Origin: Piper betle
Lineage: Eukaryota > Streptophyta > Magnoliopsida > Piperales > Piperaceae
Direction of reading: 5' to 3'
Assembly: GCA_033002965.1 (NCBI GenBank)
Contig: JAURVB010006542.1
Coordinates: 33,684 to 97,683, forward strand
DNA: 64,000 bases
Of this stretch, positions 58,161 through 64,000 are shown piece by piece. The notes beneath the pieces are model-generated. The model saw nothing but the letters and a program-made list of their open reading frames with translations. It had not been told where the DNA came from and searched no databases. Position numbers and translations under genes: made by a program. Position 1 is the first letter of the stretch. Each line of letters opens with the position of its first letter.

Positions 58161-60540
58161 ACAGGTGTTGGAAGGCAAATAGTTAGAAATAAGGATGTGT
58201 AAATAACAGTTTTCCAAGATTATAAATTCGTAACATAGGTCCCTCATCATTGATTAGAGGTCCTAGTCATAAGTTTTAAAACTCTTCTTTGCCTCTAAAA
58301 ATTCTTTAAGTCAAACTTCATAGATGATTCCATACTGGATTTTATGATGTCTCCTACGGTCAAGTAATAAAATTCATTAAAACATACTATTTTTATTTTG
58401 TTTAGCTTAACCAATATTTTAAGTGGCATAAATGACATAGTGATCAATTTACTTAATTGAAAAAGAACACATAATTTTTATTTAGCGAATTGAAAAAAAA
58501 TGTATGAATGATATTGAGTAGGCTTGGAGTCACCTCAAAGTCAACTCCATTCCAATTTGAGTATTTGAAACCTCCCTTTGATTAGAATAATTTTAATTTT
58601 CCCTTGATTTGATTAGCTGTAAGAATTTTTTGTCAAAGATGAGAGGATACTTTTTAATAATACCACGTACTGGGAGAATAAACACTAAGTACCAAACAAT
58701 GAGAATTTTCAGTATAATGAAATAACTGTCATTGTGTTGGTTTTGTAATGAAATACAAAAGTAAAATAAAAAATAAAAAATTACTTTTTGTTCATTGGCG
58801 GCCAGCTGATCTTGGCCAACTGTCACAAGGTCGAATTTAGGGTTTTATTTTTCGCCCTAATCGTCCCTCATGCGGCGTGTTTCCTCCTCGGAATCACCAG
58901 CCTACAGCACTGTGCAAGGTGCGGAATACTGCACAGCCCCCTACTGGACACCCACTTCGCACACAACCGGACAAGTGCCCGGTTCACGAACACAAGGTTG
59001 GACACTACTCGAACACAGCTTGGTCCTACTCAGACAAGCTGCTCGAACACCAAGGTCCTGTTGCACGTTCCAGTCCCGACTCACCCACACACAGCCGGCA
59101 CGCCCTGGCCGAAGGAATCACCCGACCAGCACTCGGTAACCAAATCCAACGTACACACAGTTGTTTTACGGACTTAAGTCCAACCTATATTCTACTAGTA
59201 TGAATACAAGGAATAGTAATCCAACCCCCCTTGGATTACCAGCAAGTCGTGGACACAACCCATGGACTTGGCCTCTCGACACACACACTCGACAGGACTT
59301 CCCCAGCACTCGGCACGCAGGCTCGAGGCTGCTGGAATAGAACTGGGTGGTTCGGTCACAGGTGGACAACGCTGCACCGACAGCTTACCGGGTGTGCCCA
59401 GCACTTGGCCCCGACCAAGGCTGGTTGCAGCCACACACCGGCAATCCCCTTTACCCGACACTACCTCACTTCTCCACGCAGGGAGGCACTCACCCACACT
59501 TGATCACTCTTGATCTGATTTGTTCTTTTTCTACCTTCACCACCAAATGAAGGTCCCTATTTATAGACTTGGCTTGGACAATTGAGGCATGACCCAATGC
59601 TTGATCCTGGACGTTCATCAACACATCAACGAACCAGATTTCACCAAACACGTCACCAACAAGAATGAGTCCAGATCTGCCCTTGACCTTTGAGTTATTT
59701 CATCAATGGACCAGAGTAGCCCTGTGACGTCATCCCAAACTCTTGGAGTTCCAATACCCCTGGTGCACCTAGCCCATGTTCCGATCCAACAACTCAGCAG
59801 CTCCAGAACACAACGCTGGCTCCCAACTCACTTGGATCCCGATGCCCTCGATCAACCTCAAACTCGGCTTGGTCATGCTGAGTCTGCATTTGATCACGAC
59901 CGACATGCTCCTGGACTTGCCCATGTTCGGAACCGACTGCACCCGTTGGTTCCCCAATTGCCCGTCAACTCTGATGTCTGCTCGGGTAGGTTGTTCCACC
60001 ACACGAATAACACCGATTATCCGCATTGGGCGCGGGATTATCTAGGGACAACCGCCAAACCCTAGCTCCCGATCGTCCCACCAGCTAAACCTGTGACACC
60101 AACCGCCCCTAGGCCGAGGTCGGGCAGGATGGCTGTCAGATTCGGCCGCCCCTAGGCCAATGGCAGCACAATCTAACTGCCAAGGCTGAGGGGTGGCGGA
60201 TCTGGACACCCTCGGCCTTGGGCGGCCTGGTGTGGCTGCCCTTTGCCAAGGGGTAGTTGGCCGGCCACTGCTACCGAACATTTAAAAGTTTTTTAGAATA
60301 ATTTTGTTAAATTTGTTTTAATTTTTATGTAAGGGTAATTTAGATAATTTATATTTTTCCTTTTTCTGATTATTAGGTATGATTTTCCACTACCAAGTAA
60401 TATTTAAATATTTTCTCCCCTTTCTAATAAAAAGTTCTATTTGTAAATTTCCCTTTCAATTTTGTGAAATTTTGTTAGAGTGATTGTTGTATATATGAAT
60501 ATAAATATGTATCACTAAAATAATTTAAATCAAGTCGAAA
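58161..60540 (-). other. Remaining UGT D intron, carrying a GC-rich element split by another LTR
   Basis: 58161-58794 and 60276-60540 are the inverted counterparts of the UGT B intron. 58795-58820 plus 60099-60275 is the GC-rich inverted-repeat element. At about 60540 homology jumps from the UGT B intron (near 38225) to the UGT B 5' flank (near 36885). About 1.3 kb containing exon 1 is therefore missing. Confidence 0.75.
58821..60098. mobile_element. Second type of solo LTR, 1278 bp, nested in the GC-rich intron element
   Basis: Begins TGTCACAAGG and ends CCTGTGACA, with a flanking 5-bp duplication CCAAC (58816-58820, 60099-60103). It interrupts the GC-rich element at a site that is continuous in the UGT B intron (ACCGACTGCCCC). 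TG...CA ends, a 5-bp duplication and the absence of internal genes fit a solo LTR. TATTTATAGACTTGG near 59560 could be its promoter. Open frames inside (up to 129 codons) show no domain and are not called. Orientation is uncertain. Confidence 0.75.
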
Positions 60541-60999
60541 TAGATCATTTACATATAAATAATCAATTACTTAATAAAGTGGGATGATCACATACTAGTT
60601 GTCCAGTTTTAAAATACAAAATTACTTAATAAAATTAATCATTTATTATAGTTTATCTAGAAAGAATTAAGTAGGTAAATTAGATAGTTCAATTTATGCA
60701 TGAAGTTGACCAAAGGCCCAAGATCATGTTATCCTTCAGCCCTAATGCCTTCACATCTCACCCTAATGACCTATGCCCATAATTTTAAAAAGCTACTTAA
60801 TTTTCTAAGTGGGATGATCATGATTATAATCACATATTTTTTAACTTCCTGGTTGACAAAATTAAAAATGGCAGCTTACACAAAAACTATGCTATATAAT
60901 TAAATTTTGTATACATTAAAAATTTGGGAGTCGTACTTGACTTAGTAGGTTGGAGTAAATTATAAACTCATTTAGAGTAGACTCCAAGCCGACTATGAG
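60541..60999 (-). other. Inverted UGT 5' flank of unit 3
   Basis: Reverse counterpart of 2900-3330 and 36700-36885 (CTTAATAAAATTAATC, GCATGAAGTTGACC, GTGGGATGATCATGATTATAATCACATA). No gene is seen. Confidence 0.65.
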
Positions 61000-61258
61000 C
61001 TATTTATACGATTTTTTTAATCGAACAAACAAAAAATATATATAACTCTCTCTACGACACTTGAAATTGATAAATATATAATTTTTATTATTTTAGAATA
61101 CTAATTTAATTTAACTTACTTAATTGAAAAATAATACGTTTATAATAATTTTTATACTTGACTTGCTAAGTCAACCACAATATTTCGAGCCGGGAATCGG
61201 CTGTGGAATTTGACCAAGAAATCAAGAGATAAAGTCAACCGAGGGAGTTTTTGAGCCA
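61000..61258 (+). repeat. Inverted PR-4 upstream repeat fragment
   Basis: Reverse counterpart of the distal end of the PR-4 upstream unit (about 2620-2850), with GACACTTGAAATTGATAAATATATA and GACTTGCTAAGTCAACCA. It ends abruptly at GAGCCAAAA, where UGT H begins. Confidence 0.65.
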
Positions 61259-61480
61259 AAACCACGTGCAATTTTCAAAAACTGTGGTTTCTCAATGGCA
61301 GGTAAGCTTCCAAAGCTAACATAAACGACTGTTTTTTATTCCTGCTGGTCTCACCAATCAATGGAGTCTGCATTTGGTTTCAACAAGCTGTTAAAATGAG
61401 GTGAAGCAAACTTATCATCGAGGGAGGCTATGGGGAAGAGTTTTGTTGCAAATTGTTGCTTGACTTTTGAGCTTTCTAAG
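61259..61480 (-). pseudogene. UGT H: 220-bp scrap of an F-type UGT exon 2
   Basis: Minus strand. It matches the part of UGT E/UGT C exon 2 from VKQQFATKLF through LLKPNADCIEW to VYVSFGSL and the start of the next helix, with several substitutions (for example a changed EWLDQQ) and a small insertion near 61420. Both ends are abrupt. It lies just beyond the PR-4 upstream fragment that bounds unit 3. Confidence 0.8.
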
Positions 61481-64000
61481 ATGCATAATCCTGTTCTTAA
61501 AACTTAATTTTAATTATTGGTTTAAGTATCTTATTGTTTGATGTTGATGATCTTGTGGTAACATAAGCACTTGGTCATGGTTACCTGTTTCACATACCTT
61601 GTAGAGATAAATTAAAAACACAGAGACATCAATAAGTGTCAGGGTATCATATCCGAATACTTGGTCTTCATGTGGGCTCTTTACAGCATGAGCCATATGC
61701 TCATCTTACCCACGTTTCTCTATACACACAGATATAGCTATAACCAAATTGGTTTAGCCTATCTGGTATGCTCCTCATCGTGTACCAGGACTTTGCGGTT
61801 TACACGCCTTACAAACAATTGTTAGAGTGCCCAAAAGTTACCCTTAACGATGATAGTAATAAAATAATACTAACATACAAATCACACCAAACACATTCTC
61901 ATACTGCATAATAAGGTTTACATCACCGGCCAGAATCACCATACAACACTTAGCCTCAAAATTTCTAATTATACATAAATCCCAAGTGCGTAAATCATAC
62001 AAAAATCATGATAATACATAACACGATAACAACACACGGTGCAATTGTCTGCCATGAGCCTCTTGATCCATCCGCCTACGCTAGCCATTGACATTCATAT
62101 TCACCTACATAAATATAAGAAATTTGTTAGTAATGAAACAAATTTAACTACTATCCTAAAATAACTACTTATACATCAATACTAGCAGATGAGTGTATTA
62201 ACACCTATGGAATATTTCATAAAACTTCAAAAAATCTCATGGGCGGTCTTAGTACATAGGCCAGCTCACAAGCACCACAAAATTCATAATCATTCAAGAA
62301 GCATACGCCATCACATCCTCAAAATATCACCAGCCACTGTATTGAGGTGGCTCAAAACAATCACATTAGAGCCACAATTTCTAAAAATGCGCTGCATTTG
62401 TAGTACTCTCATACATTGCACTACTTTAGGGTGTAAAAATACTAGTATAATTCATATTACTCATACCACTCAATACCTTATTCGTGAAATTCATAAAATC
62501 ACGTGTACTTATATAATAGGCTTAAAGAAAGGCTTATATAGTAGATTGTTGGATATTCAGTTCGAAAACCAATAAGGGATCTCATCCTTGTATTTTTATT
62601 AAACTCATGAAAAACACATCTAAATGACCCCACATTGGAGGGATTTGATAAAATGTTGTTGATGCCATCCTATGTCTAAAATTCTATTAAAACTCAACAC
62701 TTAGGGAGTCAATCAAAGGTGAAGCAAAAGAGGATCCTACGGACATAAATAAGTTAAGCTTCTCGTCCTAGATCGGTTAGTGCCCTCCAGGCCCAAATCA
62801 ACCTCAAATCATATCGGCACGCAACACGAGGCAAGGCCTCAACACATGCACAATATATAAGTGACTTAATTAACTTAATTACTTGCCTAAGATCACATCA
62901 ATCCTCATTAGATAACTTAATTAGTGTTTGAGGTTACATGTATGCTTAGTGAAAGTCTCATACTTAGGATTTAATTGAATGAACTTAACCGAACGATTTT
63001 TAGATGGGCCAAAAGGTGTCCAAATGGGCTAAAATTTGGACCAGTGGGCCTTGAAACTATAAGGGTTTGGTAGAAACTTACAAGTGCTAGCCCATAGCCA
63101 ACATGATAAATAAGACCCACTAAGGTCAAGCTAAGGTACTAGGAACACTGTTCTTAGGCCGTGAACCAATTTTGCATAGTGTCGTTTATGGGCTTAGAGA
63201 CTCCAAATGGACCTAGGTCAATGGTCATAGTTATTAAACACTCGGATTTGGGCCTGTATGGGCTCTGAAGTGAAAGGTATTGACTAGGCTATTTCTGGAG
63301 CTGGGTGGACCTATTAGGCTTGGGAAAATCCTAACACCAGATATACTAAATCAAAGGCTCCGAAATTTTAATAGGGCGTTACGGGGACACATTTTAAAGT
63401 GTGAGAGAAATTTCATACAATTCAATTACCATGTGACTATGATTTCAGATTCTACATTCATAGTTAAGGAATTAGGGTTTCACCCTACATTCATGCACAC
63501 TCCAAAAAAATGATTTAACTAACCACCTGAATAATTTTTAATAAGTTCCAAAAATTACTAGTTTCTAGTAGACAATTATTGAGTCCAACCATAATTTTTT
63601 TGTATTCTAGTAACACATTTTAGCTAGCTCACAAGGGAGCACAATCTCGGAACATGGCATATCACATCTACAGCACAACATACACACACACAATGTACTT
63701 ATGGTTTTCTTCAAACCTTTAATGAGATCATTTTAGCATGGTGATTTATCATGTACTAGATAACATTCGAACCTACAAATATGAAAAAGATTGTATCCAA
63801 ATCTGACCTAAAATACGGTGAAACAATTGGGGAAAATGGTGGGTAGGCTACTGCAAAAAGTAAAACCTCCACCGTTCATCAATTTTGGCTCTCATACGTG
63901 CTCATACAGACAAATACAGGCAAAACATGATTCATAAAACTTGTAGATATACTTATTAGGAACATAAAAATACTAATATCATGCAAAGATACCATATGTA
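61481..64000. other. Unrecognised sequence to the right edge
   Basis: No gene, RNA or paired repeat was recognised. Open frames at 62189-62575 (+) and 63280-63513 (+) have no domain I can name. The composition (less AT-rich, phrases such as GGGCCTGTATGGGCTCTG around 63255) suggests LTR-retrotransposon flank, but this is only an impression. Confidence 0.35.

Noticed and set aside
58821..60098. hAT or Mutator DNA transposon
   Set aside because: The 8- or 9-bp flanks do not match well, whereas TG...CA ends with a perfect 5-bp CCAAC duplication do.

Overview
The window is nuclear DNA of a flowering plant, most likely a dicot. It is AT-rich (long A/T tracts, TA microsatellites), its genes have GT-AG introns, and it carries three plant gene families: UGT76-like family-1 glycosyltransferases, PR-4/barwin proteins and a small secreted LysM protein. 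These sit among Ty3/gypsy retrotransposons, solo LTRs, a TRIM, foldback elements and tandem repeats. The species cannot be named from the sequence.

Only two genes look intact. One is a UGT76-type glucosyltransferase (37427-40329, + strand, two exons, 458 aa; here 'UGT B'). The other is a 91-aa secreted LysM protein (45784-44877, - strand, two exons). The rest of the coding material is broken: five further two-exon UGT copies or exon sets (A, C, D, E, F), two UGT scraps (G, H), and four PR-4 copies (A-D).

Layout. 1-2.9 kb: unrecognised sequence, part of an inverted LTR, PR-4 copy A and two PR-4 upstream repeats. 2.9-16.4 kb: UGT unit 1, made of UGT A (dead), a four-copy ~485-bp tandem array, UGT F (dead, split by a 5.5-kb gypsy element with both LTRs) and an inverted UGT scrap. 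16.4-22.3 kb: AT-rich spacer with a ~520-bp direct repeat around GC-rich blocks. 22.6-32.9 kb: PR-4 cluster (copies B, C, D and orphan upstream repeats), broken by a 2.9-kb solo LTR and a truncated second gypsy element. 32.9-43.8 kb: UGT unit 2, with a solo LTR in the 5' flank, UGT B (intact) and UGT C (dead). 44.9-45.8 kb: LysM gene. 47-49.8 kb: LTR-derived and CACTA-like debris. 50.4-61.3 kb: UGT unit 3, inverted, with UGT E (dead, a TRIM in its intron) and UGT D (exon 1 deleted, two different solo LTRs in its intron). 61.3-64 kb: a UGT scrap, then unrecognised sequence.

The main story is a defence and specialised-metabolism cluster evolving by segmental duplication. The module [PR-4 5' flank - UGT 'A type' - UGT 'F type'] occurs three times, the third inverted, and one of six UGTs survives with a full reading frame. 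Because the copies align, several transposon insertions can be dated relative to one another and confirmed against paralogous empty sites inside the same window. No wholly new system is evident. The points most worth a second look are the triplicated module, the paralog-confirmed solo LTRs and TRIM, a gypsy Gag that starts inside the LTR and is translated through the primer-binding site, and frameshifts that are single-base homopolymer contractions and may be assembly errors.
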